DNA from: Flavobacterium sp. ZT3R18
Lineage (GTDB): Bacteria; Bacteroidota; Bacteroidia; Flavobacteriales; Flavobacteriaceae
Direction of reading: 5' to 3'
Assembly (NCBI RefSeq): GCF_007097385.1
Contig: NZ_VJZS01000003.1
Coordinates: 124,001 to 188,000, forward strand
Length of the DNA: 64,000 nt
Shown here piece after piece: positions 16,831 through 26,433 of this stretch. The position numbers and the translations under genes were made by a program. The first letter of the stretch is position 1; each line of letters opens with the position of its first letter. The notes beneath the pieces were generated by a model. It searched no databases, was not told the DNA's origin, and worked only from the letters and a program-made list of their open reading frames with translations.

Positions 16831-18518
16831 TACTTATCCTGATTAGTTGGATGATTCTAGCCTTCTTTTTTCTGACGGCTGGAGTTTTTTTGCAATCAAT
16901 TTTAGGAATTAAAAAAAGAGTCATTTCTATCACCTTATTTTTAGGTATTTGTACCCAATGCTTCGTTTTAAATATATTCAGTTTATTTTTCAAAATTGGA
17001 ATTGAAGTCTTTATAGTAAATTTAGCCGTTTCCTTTTTATTGTTTTATTACCAAAGGAAAGTAATCTATCAATATTGGGAGGAAACAAAACTAAGTTTCA
17101 ATTCACTTTCATTATTTTCAAAAAGCACTCTTGTAGTCCTACTATTATTATCTCTTTTGAAATGTGCTCAATCGCCAATTCTTACCGATAATGAAAGTTA
17201 CTATATTCAAACTATTAAATGGATAAACGAATATGGCTTTATAAAAGGATTAGCTAACTTGCACATCTTTTTTGCTCAGACATCCCCTTTTCATGTACTT
17301 CAAGCAGGATTTAATTTTAATTTCATATCCAATCGAATCAATGATCTAAATGGTTTTATATTGATTATTAGTTCTTTTTACTACTTAACAATTTTTGAGA
17401 AAAGAATGAAAGAAAAAAAAGAAATCCATTGGATTGGTCTTATAATGCTCTTTAATGTCTTATTCTTACAATTTATAAATTCTCCTTCTCCAGATTTTAT
17501 TCTTTTAGTACTTTCACAGATTATTTTTTATCTTTTTTTAGAAGAAAAAAATTCTGATGAGAATTTTAAAATAATAACACTCTTAATTCTATTATTGATT
17601 TTTATAAAAATCACAATTGCATCATTTATATTAATCCCTTTATATTTGGTTGTTCGAGAAAAAAAAGGACTTCTTTTTTTCATTAGCGCAGGTACAATAA
17701 CGACCTTACTTTTTATCCTAAAAAACAGCATCACTTCGGGTTATCCATTTTATCCTTTAAATTTATTCCCTCTCCCTGTTGATTGGAAAATCCCAGAAAC
17801 AATACTCGCATTTATTACTGAAGCAACAAACAATACAGGTTATTTCGAAAATTTAAAATTAGATCAACCTAGTTATTTATTCAAAATAAATTCTTGGTTG
17901 CACCTAGGAGGAATCAATAGAATTTTCAATTGGGGAATACTACTTCTTTTTGTTTTAGTCCTTTTTACAAAAAAAACACAAAAACAAAATAATTATAAAA
18001 TTTTATATTTCATATTAGTAATACATTTCATAATTATACTTTCAGTCTCTCCGCAATTTCGATTTTTCTTGCCTGAATTTATTTTTTTAACAGCATTATT
18101 TATAAGTGATTTTTGTGAACGTTTACAAATAAGCAAAAAAATGATTAGCTACTTATTACTATATCTTTCCATATTACCCATAGTTGCAATTGAATTCGTT
18201 AATTTTAAATATTTAACAGAAAACAAATTACATCAAAGAAAGGCAAATTTAAATTGGACACAAATTTTCATCCCTAGCGAAAACTCTTCATTATCTAAAA
18301 TTCCATTCGAAAAAAGAAAATGTAGAAATATGGAATATTATTCTCCAAAAGAAAATTTCTTTTTTTGGGGAACGGCAAACGGACCACTACCCTGTGTCAA
18401 TAAAGTGCAGTTAGATTATTTTGAAAAATACTATCATATAATCCCTCAACTCCGAACTTCTTTACTCAAAGATGGCTTCTATTCAAAGAGAACTGTAACT
18501 AAAAATCATAAAAACTAA
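16827..18518 (+). CDS. Large multi-pass membrane protein (LIC_10190-like)
   Basis: This 563-residue protein has roughly 11-13 hydrophobic segments through residue 460, then a soluble C-terminal portion of about 100 residues. The pattern, including [17 protein letters not shown] near residue 125, resembles LIC_10190-type membrane proteins and, more distantly, GT-C glycosyltransferases, whose catalytic Asp/Glu pair sits in the first extracytoplasmic loop. The family name is from memory and the function is not established. It is coupled to the upstream ATPase gene by a 4-base overlap. Codon use is very AT-rich. Confidence 0.7.
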   Translation: MILILISWMILAFFFLTAGVFLQSILGIKKRVISITLFLGICTQCFVLNIFSLFFKIGIEVFIVNLAVSFLLFYYQRKVIYQYWEETKLSFNSLSLFSKSTLVVLLLLSLLKCAQSPILTDNESYYIQTIKWINEYGFIKGLANLHIFFAQTSPFHVLQAGFNFNFISNRINDLNGFILIISSFYYLTIFEKRMKEKKEIHWIGLIMLFNVLFLQFINSPSPDFILLVLSQIIFYLFLEEKNSDENFKIITLLILLLIFIKITIASFILIPLYLVVREKKGLLFFISAGTITTLLFILKNSITSGYPFYPLNLFPLPVDWKIPETILAFITEATNNTGYFENLKLDQPSYLFKINSWLHLGGINRIFNWGILLLFVLVLFTKKTQKQNNYKILYFILVIHFIIILSVSPQFRFFLPEFIFLTALFISDFCERLQISKKMISYLLLYLSILPIVAIEFVNFKYLTENKLHQRKANLNWTQIFIPSENSSLSKIPFEKRKCRNMEYYSPKENFFFWGTANGPLPCVNKVQLDYFEKYYHIIPQLRTSLLKDGFYSKRTVTKNHKN

Positions 18519-18551
18519 GTAGTTATTTAGCTAACCTTATTATTTATAAAA

Positions 18552-19316
18552 ATGAATTCCTCAGAACTCAAATCTTTCCTCGATGAGAAAGTTGTACTAT
18601 ACAACAACACGAATTTCATCGAGAGTGATCCAGTGCAAATTCCGCATTTGTTTTCTCAAAAAGAAGATATCGAAATTGCAGGATTCCTGAGTGCCACCAT
18701 TTCTTGGGGAAATAGAAAAATGATCATTAAAAATTCGCATCAAATGATGGAATTGATGGGAAACGCACCCTATGATTTTGTAATGTCACATCAGGAAACC
18801 GACTTAGAGCGATTAGAGTCCTTTGTTCATCGTACCTTCAACGGGCAAGATTTCATTGGGTTTATAAAAGGCTTACAGCATATTTATAAAAATCATGGTG
18901 GATTAGAAACTGTCTTTAGCAACAACTTAGGCGAAGATAATTTACAAAAAAACATACACGAATTCAAAAAGTTTTTTTTTGAAATTCCACATCTAAATAG
19001 AACCCAAAAACACATTTCGGACCCTTTGAAAGGATCTGCTGCCAAAAGAATAAACATGTACCTGAGGTGGATGGTTCGACAAGACAACAAAGGAGTAGAT
19101 TTAGGTATTTGGAAATCCATATCACCCGCACTCTTATCCTGTCCGCTAGATGTACATTCTGGAAATGTGGCCAGAAAACTGGGTTTGCTTACCCGAAAAC
19201 AAAACGATGGAAAAGCATTAACTGAATTGGATTTAAAACTTCGAGAATTGGACCCAACTGACCCCGTAAAATATGATTTCGCGTTATTTGGATTAGGCGT
19301 TTTTGAAGGATTTTAG
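18552..19316 (+). CDS. TIGR02757 family protein
   Basis: This 254-residue protein matches the Bacteroidetes-rich family TIGR02757 (DUF2400), whose function is unknown. Its conserved features include the early VQIPHLFSQKEDIEIAGFL, the ATISWGNRKMIIKN segment, KRINMYLRWMVRQ in the middle and the CPLDVHSGNVARKLGL stretch. The last two resemble the DNA-glycosylase helix-hairpin-helix region, and the Asp in LDVH aligns with the catalytic Asp region of such enzymes; that link is an inference. The gene follows the membrane protein by 33 bases, so co-transcription is possible. Confidence 0.85.
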   Translation: MNSSELKSFLDEKVVLYNNTNFIESDPVQIPHLFSQKEDIEIAGFLSATISWGNRKMIIKNSHQMMELMGNAPYDFVMSHQETDLERLESFVHRTFNGQDFIGFIKGLQHIYKNHGGLETVFSNNLGEDNLQKNIHEFKKFFFEIPHLNRTQKHISDPLKGSAAKRINMYLRWMVRQDNKGVDLGIWKSISPALLSCPLDVHSGNVARKLGLLTRKQNDGKALTELDLKLRELDPTDPVKYDFALFGLGVFEGF

Positions 19317-19522
19317 AAAAAAAAGGTCAAATCGAGTTACCCTTTAATTTTGGCAAAGAACCTATATTTTGTTTTTTTTGAACCTCTAATAATTATTTTC
19401 TTAAGTAATATGCAAAAGTATTTTCTTGTAAACATATTAAGGGATATTTGTAATGCACGAGCAAAAAGCTTTCAAAAAACGCAAAGTTAGCCTCCTCTTT
19501 CAATCCTTAGTTTCAAAAAACC

Positions 19523-19530
19523 TATCTTTG
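19523..19530 (+). promoter_or_regulatory. Putative -7 element TATCTTTG
   Basis: This TAnnTTTG match lies 18 bases before the preferred helicase ATG at 19549. It argues against the longer reading frame starting at 19453. Confidence 0.5.
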
Positions 19531-19548
19531 CACAAAATTAAAATACAA

Positions 19549-20901
19549 ATGAGCACTTTCGAACAATTCAATCTCCCTAAATCAGTCCAAAAAGCAATTG
19601 ACGATTTAGGTTTTACTTCCCCTACTCCTATTCAGGAAAAAACTTTTTCTGTGATAATGTCTGGTCGTGATATGATGGGAATTGCACAAACGGGTACTGG
19701 TAAAACATTTGCCTATTTATTGCCTTTATTAAAATTATATAAATTCACTCCAGGTCATACTCCTAAAATAGTAATCCTAGTTCCAACTCGTGAACTTGTG
19801 GTTCAAGTAGTTGAGGAAGTAGAGAAATTAACCAAATACATGTCGGTTCGTACGGTTGGTATTTTTGGTGGTGTTAATATAAACACCCAAAAAACAACGG
19901 TTTATCAAGGATGTGATATTCTTGTGGGGACTCCTGGAAGAATCATGGATTTAACATTGGATAATGTCATCCGATTTGAAGAAATGCAAAAGTTGGTTAT
20001 CGATGAGTTTGACGAAATGCTGAATTTAGGTTTCCGCACCCAATTGACCGCTATTTTGGCTATGATGCCAAAAAAACGCCAAAACATACTCTTTTCGGCA
20101 ACGATGACCGATGAAGTCGATGCTATTTTGAATGACTATTTTGATTATCCAGAAGAGGTTACCCTATCAGCATCAGGAACTCCTTTAGAAAACATTACAC
20201 AAATTACCTATCAAGCTCCTAATTTCAATACCAAAATCAATCTTTTAAAACACTTATTACAAACCAACGAAGACATGAGTCGTGTACTGGTTTTTGTGAA
20301 TAACAAGAAGATATCCGATATGGTTCACGAACGAATCGAGGAAGATTTTGAAGGTCAGTTTGGGGTTATTCACTCCAATAAATCCCAGAATTACCGTTTG
20401 AGTACTATGGCTTCCTTTCAAGAAGGAAATTTACGCGGTTTGATCACTACCGATATTATGGCGAGAGGTTTGGATATTTCGAATATTACACACGTAATCA
20501 ACTTTGAGATGCCCGAATTACCAGAATTGTACATGCACCGTATTGGTAGAACGGGTCGTGCCGATGCTACTGGAACGGCTATAAGTCTTATTGCTCCTCG
20601 TGAAGAAGAATCAAAAGTGGCTATTGAAGTATTAATGAATACCGAATTAACCGTTGAAGCTTTCCCAGAAGAAGTTGAAGTTTCAGCTAAACTAATCGAA
20701 CCTGAAAAAGACAGACAGCCAATTAAGTTTTTGATGAAAAAACAAAAACTAGACGGTGATGGTGCTTTTCAAGAAAAAAGCAAAAAGAATAAGAAAGTCA
20801 ATTTGGGTGGGCCTGGTGTTACCAAGAAAAAAACACACGGTTCTGTAAATAGAAATATGTTGAAGACCAGAGATAAAAAGAGAAAAGACAAGAATAAGTA
20901 G
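19549..20901 (+). CDS. DEAD-box family RNA helicase with DEFD box
   Basis: This ATP-dependent RNA helicase of 450 residues starts at MSTFEQFNLP. The Q motif is followed by Walker A AQTGTGKT, PTRELVVQV (Ia), VGTPGRIMD (Ib), motif II as DEFD rather than DEAD (VIDEFDEMLNLGF), SAT (III), and the C-terminal domain with RGLDISNITHVINFE and HRIGRTGRAD (VI). A Lys-rich tail without an RGG box probably binds RNA. The DEFD form is seen in some Bacteroidetes homologues. The in-frame upstream extension is rejected because a -7 promoter element lies inside it. Likely roles are cold adaptation or ribosome assembly. Confidence 0.93.
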   Translation: MSTFEQFNLPKSVQKAIDDLGFTSPTPIQEKTFSVIMSGRDMMGIAQTGTGKTFAYLLPLLKLYKFTPGHTPKIVILVPTRELVVQVVEEVEKLTKYMSVRTVGIFGGVNINTQKTTVYQGCDILVGTPGRIMDLTLDNVIRFEEMQKLVIDEFDEMLNLGFRTQLTAILAMMPKKRQNILFSATMTDEVDAILNDYFDYPEEVTLSASGTPLENITQITYQAPNFNTKINLLKHLLQTNEDMSRVLVFVNNKKISDMVHERIEEDFEGQFGVIHSNKSQNYRLSTMASFQEGNLRGLITTDIMARGLDISNITHVINFEMPELPELYMHRIGRTGRADATGTAISLIAPREEESKVAIEVLMNTELTVEAFPEEVEVSAKLIEPEKDRQPIKFLMKKQKLDGDGAFQEKSKKNKKVNLGGPGVTKKKTHGSVNRNMLKTRDKKRKDKNK

Positions 20902-20927
20902 TTTTCAGTTTTCAGTCTTCAGTCTCT

Positions 20928-20970
20928 TAAAAAAACAGCCAATGGTTTAAAAACCATTGGCTGTTTTTTT
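20928..20970. terminator. Bidirectional terminator
   Basis: The perfect stem ACAGCCAATGGTTT/AAACCATTGGCTGT has A- and T-runs on its two sides. It lies between convergent genes and serves both. TTTTCAG-type repeats flank it, each in sense orientation for its own gene. Confidence 0.92.
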
Positions 20971-20998
20971 AAGATAAAATCACACTGCTGAAAACTGA

Positions 20999-22129
20999 TT
21001 ACTTTTTTACATTACTAAACACCAAACAAACAGGAGAACACAAGTCTATCTTTTTTCCAGTATCCGTTAGCGTTCCTTTTCGTTTATGAATCTTAAAAAT
21101 CATAATATCGTTAGTATATTGATGTGCTACCAAAAGAAATTTTCCCGTTGGGTCAATCACAAAATTTCTTGGACCTTTTCCTAAAGTACTTATTTGGCCT
21201 CTTGATTCTAATTTCCCTTTTTTCGAAACTTTAAAAATCGAAATTGTATTGGCGTCTCCTCTATTCGAAGCATATAAAAATTTTCCGTTAGGCGAAATAT
21301 GAATATCCGCTGAGCCAAAAGTTCCTTTAAAATCTTTAGCCAAGATACTCGTTTCATTGATTTGGGTTAACTTTCCGTCTGCATAACTAAAGGTGGTCAA
21401 TGAAGCATCTAATTCTTGCAATAGATAAACGAATTTCCCATTCTTGCTAAACGTTAAATGTCTTGGTCCACTTCCCGCTTTTACCGAAACACTATCTTTT
21501 AATGTTAAAATTTCGGCAGTCGTCCCGACGCTTCGGGATGGATCATAATTGTACACATACACTTTATCATTTCCTAAATCATTACTTAAAACATATTTTT
21601 TATCTGGCGAAAAATAAACCATGTGTGCATGAGCCTTTTCTTGTCTGTCTGCATTTGCTCCTTTACCATAATGCTGTACAACCTGCTTGGCTTCGGTTAT
21701 ACCTCCATCCTGCTTTATCCCAAAAACTGAAATATTACCCCCAGAATAATTGGCAACAATCACATTTTTATCATCATTGATAATATAGCAGGGATCAGCC
21801 CCTTTGGAACTTTCTTTATTGATAAAACTGGGTTTTCCGTTTACTTGATCAAATGCAAAAGAGCTTACGGTACTTTCTCCTCCGTTTTCATTTACAGCAT
21901 AAATAAATTTATTATCCTTAGAAACCGCTACATAGCTAGGATTAACGATACTGTCCGAAGATTTCTTTAATCTCATTTGAGCATTATTGGTGTCAAATTC
22001 ATATACATAAATCCCTTTACTATAGCACGTATTAGTATAGGTACCAACGATAAGATTGAGTAAGTTTTTTTGCGCTTGTGTTGAAGCTACAGTAAAAACT
22101 AAGAGAAGAAAAAGAAAGGTCTGTTTCAT
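20999..22129 (-). CDS. Secreted lactonase-family beta-propeller protein
   Basis: This 376-residue protein belongs to the 6-phosphogluconolactonase-like seven-bladed propeller family (PF10282). It has a signal peptide (residues 1-19, ending STQAQ), the opening strand NLIVGTYTN, and repeated blade motifs such as YIYAVNE-, YVLSNDLGNDKVYVY and FLYASNRGDANTISIF. The signal peptide places it outside the cytoplasm, which argues against a direct role in the pentose phosphate pathway. Its substrate is unknown. It converges on the helicase gene across a shared terminator. Confidence 0.88.
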   Translation of the reverse strand: MKQTFLFLLLVFTVASTQAQKNLLNLIVGTYTNTCYSKGIYVYEFDTNNAQMRLKKSSDSIVNPSYVAVSKDNKFIYAVNENGGESTVSSFAFDQVNGKPSFINKESSKGADPCYIINDDKNVIVANYSGGNISVFGIKQDGGITEAKQVVQHYGKGANADRQEKAHAHMVYFSPDKKYVLSNDLGNDKVYVYNYDPSRSVGTTAEILTLKDSVSVKAGSGPRHLTFSKNGKFVYLLQELDASLTTFSYADGKLTQINETSILAKDFKGTFGSADIHISPNGKFLYASNRGDANTISIFKVSKKGKLESRGQISTLGKGPRNFVIDPTGKFLLVAHQYTNDIMIFKIHKRKGTLTDTGKKIDLCSPVCLVFSNVKK

Positions 22130-22136
22130 ATGTTAT

Positions 22137-22188
22137 TGATATTGATTTTCTATTGTAATTGAAATTGCTATTGCCATTGATATTGTTA
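22137..22188 (-). repeat. CAATNN hexamer repeats
   Basis: Degenerate hexamers (CAATAT, CAATGG, CAATAG, CAATTT on the minus strand) fill the gap between two minus-strand genes. Confidence 0.65.
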
Positions 22189-23013
22189 CTACTTTTTATT
22201 ATCTAAAAGTTTTTTCGCAGAAACACTCGTCACTACTTTCTTTCCAGTTTTTGCTTCCAATTCTATCATGGCCACTTTGGCAACATTACCGCCTTGTTGA
22301 GCAACTGTTTGGCTTTCTCCAAAAGTTTTTGGATTAACTGCTTGTGAAATATCTTTGGTAGAAGCCTCCGCCAACATATTCAAAATTAATTCTGTATTGG
22401 TCATATTATCCCGAAGATTCTCTTTTTTCAACCCTTTCAGAATTTTATATTCTTTGGTGGTTTTCTCAGACCACGCTTTGGTTATGATATCGGTCAATAT
22501 GGCAAATTGCGTTCCTTCTTTTAATCCTCTGCTTTTCCATTCATCCGTAAGCTCTTTCCTGATTTCAATGCTTTTTAAACGCTGATTAATCCAACTTTCA
22601 GAATAACCCAATTGCAAATAGTGTTGTAATGCTCTGTCAATACCTATTTCTGGGTCTTGCATTTCATCAAGACGTTCACTCCCCACTTGAGCCAACCAAA
22701 GTTTGAATGGTTCAGCTTTTGGAGATGGGACAGATTGAATTAATCGAAATAATTGTTCTGTATCAGCAACGTCCGTTTTATAATATTTACCATCAGACGA
22801 AACCATTTTCAGTTGGTTACAATTTGTAACCAACTGACTTCCCTCTTTTTTCAAACGATTTTTTAATACTTTCCAATAATTATTCGGGTTTGGACTTTCT
22901 GACAATATCCCAATAACATCCACAATAGAAAAATACCATTTCTCTTCCTCTTCATTCCATAAAGAACGAACTTGCTTTTGTTCAAATAATTGTAATGCGG
23001 TTTCTTTTGTCAT
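22189..23013 (-). CDS. Bro-N domain antirepressor-like protein
   Basis: This 274-residue protein starts at MTKETALQLFE. Residues 8-110 match the Bro-N fold of phage antirepressors (QVRSLWNEEEEKWYFSIVDVIG, then DTEQLFRLIQSVPSPKAEPFKLWLAQVG). The rest is the helical C-terminal half seen in chromosomal Bro-N proteins of Bacteroidetes, with QHYLQLGYSESWINQRLKS. These are thought to derive from phage regulators, but there are no phage genes nearby. An upstream in-frame extension to 23070 lacks family similarity. A role in DNA binding is inferred only. Confidence 0.85.
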   Translation of the reverse strand: MTKETALQLFEQKQVRSLWNEEEEKWYFSIVDVIGILSESPNPNNYWKVLKNRLKKEGSQLVTNCNQLKMVSSDGKYYKTDVADTEQLFRLIQSVPSPKAEPFKLWLAQVGSERLDEMQDPEIGIDRALQHYLQLGYSESWINQRLKSIEIRKELTDEWKSRGLKEGTQFAILTDIITKAWSEKTTKEYKILKGLKKENLRDNMTNTELILNMLAEASTKDISQAVNPKTFGESQTVAQQGGNVAKVAMIELEAKTGKKVVTSVSAKKLLDNKK

Positions 23014-23191
23014 TTTACATTCATTTATAAGTAAAAGAGCTAGGTCACATTCTCTCCTTAAAAAAAACAATAATTTATCTGTAGTGGTATTTTTGCAAAA
23101 GCTAAAATACTTATTATCTTTCAGAATTACCCTATTTGTTTCCTCTTTTGAAAAATTATAGTAACATCATGAGAAACTGTCAACAAATTTG

Positions 23192-23199
23192 TATTTTTG
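23192..23199 (+). promoter_or_regulatory. Putative -7 element TATTTTTG
   Basis: This TAnnTTTG match lies about 60 bases before the BatA-type gene at 23260. No clear -33 element is seen. Confidence 0.4.
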
Positions 23200-23259
23200 A
23201 CACACAAAATTCAATGAACTTCATTGTAAAAAATCCTGTGAAGCAAACAAAACTTTAGA

Positions 23260-25188
23260 ATGCACTTTAAACAACCCGAAATTTTATACTTTCTATTCTT
23301 GTTGATTGTTCCAATTTTGGTGCATTTATTTCAATTAAGAAGATTCAAAAAAGAATATTTCACTAATGTTCGTTTCCTAAAAGCCCTTTCTATTCAAACC
23401 AGGAAAAGTTCCAAAATCAAAAAATGGTTGCTTTTAGCTTGTAGAATGCTTTTACTGACTTGTATCATTCTTGCCTTTGCTCAACCTTTTTTTGAGTCTA
23501 AAGACAGTAAAAATGCCAGCAATGAAATGTATATTATCCTAGACAATTCCTTTAGTATGCAAGCCAAAGGAAAAAAAGGCGAATTATTAAAACGTGCCAT
23601 TCAAGAACTGCTTGAAGAAACACCAGAAAATGCAAATTTTTCTTTGCTTACCAATACTGATAATTACTGGAATACAGATATAAAAACCATTCGTACTGAA
23701 TTGCAAAACCTAAAATATAGCGCAACTCCTTTTCAATTAGACAATATAATAGCCAAAGTAAAAGCACATAAATCGGCATTCAAAAAAGACATTGTAATCA
23801 TTACCGATGCCGTAGGTTTGACTCCAAACCAATTAAAAAACATGGGCACCGATAACATTCCGTATTTTATTATTCCGAAGGCAGAACAAAAAAACAATGT
23901 AGCTATCGACAGTGTTTTCATTCATCAAACACTGGATGATTTTTACGAATTAGGTATTATTGCAACAAATTACAGCACTGATTTAAAGCCCGTTCCAATG
24001 GCTTTGTATAATCAAAACAAACTGATTGCCAAAACCATTATAAATTTTAAGGACAAAAAAGAAACCATTAATTTCACTATCCCCAAACAAGCTTTTCATG
24101 GCTATGTTTCCATTGAAGACAATGATTTGATGTATGACAATAAACTGTTTTTCAGCATTTCAAAAATCAAAAAAACCAATATTATCAGTATTGGAGCACC
24201 CGAAAAAAGCAATTTCATGGGCCGAATTTATACTGCCGATGAATTCAATTACAGTGCTGCCACATTAAGCACTTTAGATTACAACAGCATCGACAAGCAA
24301 GACGCCATTGTTCTAAATGAACTGGACGAAATCCCACAAGCTTTACAAACTACTTTAAAATCCTTCGTGAGTAAAGGCGGGAATCTTATTGTAATTCCAT
24401 CGGAAACGGCTACAATATCCAATTTGAATGCATTAATGAATCAATTTGGTTCCGCTCAATTCAAATCATTAGATTCGAATGAAAAACTGATTACCAAAAT
24501 CAATTTCAGTCATCCATTATTTACTGGTGTATTCGAAAATAAAACCAATAATTTTCAATATCCAAAAACAAAAAAAGGTTTTACCATTTCGAGTACAAGT
24601 CCTGCTGTTTTAAGTTTTGAAGATCAATCCCCATTTTTAATAGGGCTTCGAAATGCCGTTTCATCCGTTTATGTATTTTCGGCTCCATTAAACACATTAA
24701 ATTCTAATTTTCAACAATCTCCTTTGATTGTTCCTGTATTTTATAAAATGGCTTTGAGCAAGACAAACAACGGAATTAATGCCAACACCATTGGCAACAA
24801 CGCCTCTTATCTTGTCCCTGTTTTGTTATCTAAAGATGAAATTCTAACGGTAAAAAATCAGGAAGAGCAATTTATCCCAGTACAACAATTATTGAACAAT
24901 AAAGTACAATTATTTTTTAATGATTACCCCCAAAAAGCAGGTAATTACACGATTTATGATTCCAAAAAGCCAATAGAAAACATCAGTTTTAATTATCCCA
25001 GAACCGAAAGTGATCTAGACCAAATCAACGAAAGTATACTATCCGATTACAAAACAAGTGATTCCATTGCAACTATTTTTGACACGTTACAAACCAGTCG
25101 AACTGACAATCAAATTTGGAAATGGTTTATTATCTTTGTACTGTTATTTTTAGCATTAGAAATGGCAATTATCAAATTTGTGAAGTAA
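23260..25188 (+). CDS. BatA-type membrane protein with N-terminal double-TM domain
   Basis: This 642-residue protein starts with the aerotolerance BatA-type hairpin of two membrane segments (residues 7-25 and about 57-75, separated by RRFKKEYFTNVRFL). A von Willebrand A-like domain follows, with YIILDNSFSMQ as the start of a partial MIDAS site (D-x-S-x-S). A long extracytoplasmic region with a GATase-like core around SKGGNLIVIPSE comes next, and there is a C-terminal TM helix. It is usually beside a dihydroorotase-like gene in flavobacteria, but here three extra genes separate them. The function is unknown and probably concerns the cell envelope. Confidence 0.88.
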   Translation: MHFKQPEILYFLFLLIVPILVHLFQLRRFKKEYFTNVRFLKALSIQTRKSSKIKKWLLLACRMLLLTCIILAFAQPFFESKDSKNASNEMYIILDNSFSMQAKGKKGELLKRAIQELLEETPENANFSLLTNTDNYWNTDIKTIRTELQNLKYSATPFQLDNIIAKVKAHKSAFKKDIVIITDAVGLTPNQLKNMGTDNIPYFIIPKAEQKNNVAIDSVFIHQTLDDFYELGIIATNYSTDLKPVPMALYNQNKLIAKTIINFKDKKETINFTIPKQAFHGYVSIEDNDLMYDNKLFFSISKIKKTNIISIGAPEKSNFMGRIYTADEFNYSAATLSTLDYNSIDKQDAIVLNELDEIPQALQTTLKSFVSKGGNLIVIPSETATISNLNALMNQFGSAQFKSLDSNEKLITKINFSHPLFTGVFENKTNNFQYPKTKKGFTISSTSPAVLSFEDQSPFLIGLRNAVSSVYVFSAPLNTLNSNFQQSPLIVPVFYKMALSKTNNGINANTIGNNASYLVPVLLSKDEILTVKNQEEQFIPVQQLLNNKVQLFFNDYPQKAGNYTIYDSKKPIENISFNYPRTESDLDQINESILSDYKTSDSIATIFDTLQTSRTDNQIWKWFIIFVLLFLALEMAIIKFVK

Positions 25189-25213
25189 CCCATTTTCTAT
25201 AAAGTTAACTCAT

Positions 25214-25244
25214 TTGTTAAAATAAATAAGATTGCCTATTTTTG
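25214..25244 (+). promoter_or_regulatory. Promoter of the DUF262 module (TTG-N20-TATTTTTG)
   Basis: TTG at 25214-25216 and TATTTTTG at 25237-25244 match the Bacteroidetes consensus with a 20-base spacer. The module therefore has its own promoter, 43 bases before the preferred ATG at 25288. Confidence 0.7.
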
Positions 25245-25287
25245 TCAAAATAGCATTTTAATAAATAATTTGCAACCCATTTCAACT

Positions 25288-26433
25288 ATGACCAATACAA
25301 GCTTAAGTGAAAAATCTTTAAACAATGGAACTTCAGATATTGAAAAGGAAGATTTGGGTGATGAAATTTCTTTAGAACCTTATGACCCTAGTAAAATAAG
25401 TATTGATCACCAAAATGTGAATTTAGGTTCTATTATTGAAAATTTACAACACAATGAAATTCGTTTAGACCCTGAATTTCAGCGATTAGGAGATTTATGG
25501 TCTGACTCCAAAAAAAGCCAGTTGATTGAATCTATCCTTTTAGGGCTACCTCTTCCTTCTTTTTATTTTAGTGAAGAAGACTCGGGAAGATGGGAAGTGG
25601 TTGACGGATTGCAACGTCTTTCTACTTTTAAATCTTTTATTGTTGATAAAACTTTATCACTACACGGATTAGAGTTCCTAAAAGAATACGAAGAAAAAAA
25701 ATATGACGATTTATCTAGAGAAGACAAGAGAAAAATAAGTGGTTTCAAAGTCAATCTTTATCTAATAAAAAAACAAACACCTAAAAATGTAAAGTTTTTG
25801 ATTTTTAAAAAGGTTAATACTGGAGGGATTATCCTTACTCCTCAAGAAATGCGCCATGCTCTTAATCAAGGAACTCCTGCAATACTCATAAAAGAATTAG
25901 CCGAATCAGACGAATTCAAAAAAGCTACCGATAACAAAGTCCCTTCTAAAAGACAAGAAGACCGTGACTTTGTGAACAGATTCGTTGCTTTTTATATATT
26001 AGGATATACCGATAAATATGGAGGTAATTTAGATGAGTTTATGAATACTGGCATGGGTGAAATTTCAAAATTAAGAGAAAACGAACTTAATAGCTTAAGA
26101 GAAAATTTCAAAGCAGCTATGACGTTATCCCACAAAGTTTTTTACAGAGATGCCTTTAGAAAAAAACTTACGCCAAAAGATAATAGAAAACCTATCTCTA
26201 AAGCTTTGTATGATTCCATAAGCGTTAACTTTGCATGGCTTTCATCCGAAGAGAGAAAAAAATTACTATTCAAAAGAGAAGAGTTCAAAAAAAATCTTAT
26301 GCTGTTATATGCTGATAATGAAGAAACATTCCTGAAATCAATATCAACAGGAACCGCTTCAACGACGAGTGTAAAAAACAGATTTGAAAAAATAAAATCA
26401 ATCATTATAAAAACCTTAGCTAGTGATAACTAA
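25288..26433 (+). CDS. DUF262 (GmrSD N-terminal / ParB-like) protein, module gene 1
   Basis: DUF262 domains use a ParB/sulfiredoxin-like fold and bind or hydrolyse nucleotides in defence proteins such as GmrS and BrxU. Here residues 40-190 hold the whole signature: LDPEFQRLGDLWS, then QLIESILLGLPLPSFYF, then the DGLQRLSTF box, where most members have DGQQR. The FKKVNTGG segment follows at about 175. No GmrD-type HNH domain is attached to the C terminus, so this is a stand-alone 381-residue sensor or switch. It overlaps the next gene by 11 bases. The ATG is preferred to an upstream TTG. A nucleotide-dependent regulatory role is inferred. Confidence 0.9.
   Translation: MTNTSLSEKSLNNGTSDIEKEDLGDEISLEPYDPSKISIDHQNVNLGSIIENLQHNEIRLDPEFQRLGDLWSDSKKSQLIESILLGLPLPSFYFSEEDSGRWEVVDGLQRLSTFKSFIVDKTLSLHGLEFLKEYEEKKYDDLSREDKRKISGFKVNLYLIKKQTPKNVKFLIFKKVNTGGIILTPQEMRHALNQGTPAILIKELAESDEFKKATDNKVPSKRQEDRDFVNRFVAFYILGYTDKYGGNLDEFMNTGMGEISKLRENELNSLRENFKAAMTLSHKVFYRDAFRKKLTPKDNRKPISKALYDSISVNFAWLSSEERKKLLFKREEFKKNLMLLYADNEETFLKSISTGTASTTSVKNRFEKIKSIIIKTLASDN

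Noticed and set aside
25260-25287. TTG start six codons before the DUF262 ATG
   Set aside because: The ATG at 25288 is a stronger start and still leaves a normal leader after the -7 element at 25237-25244.
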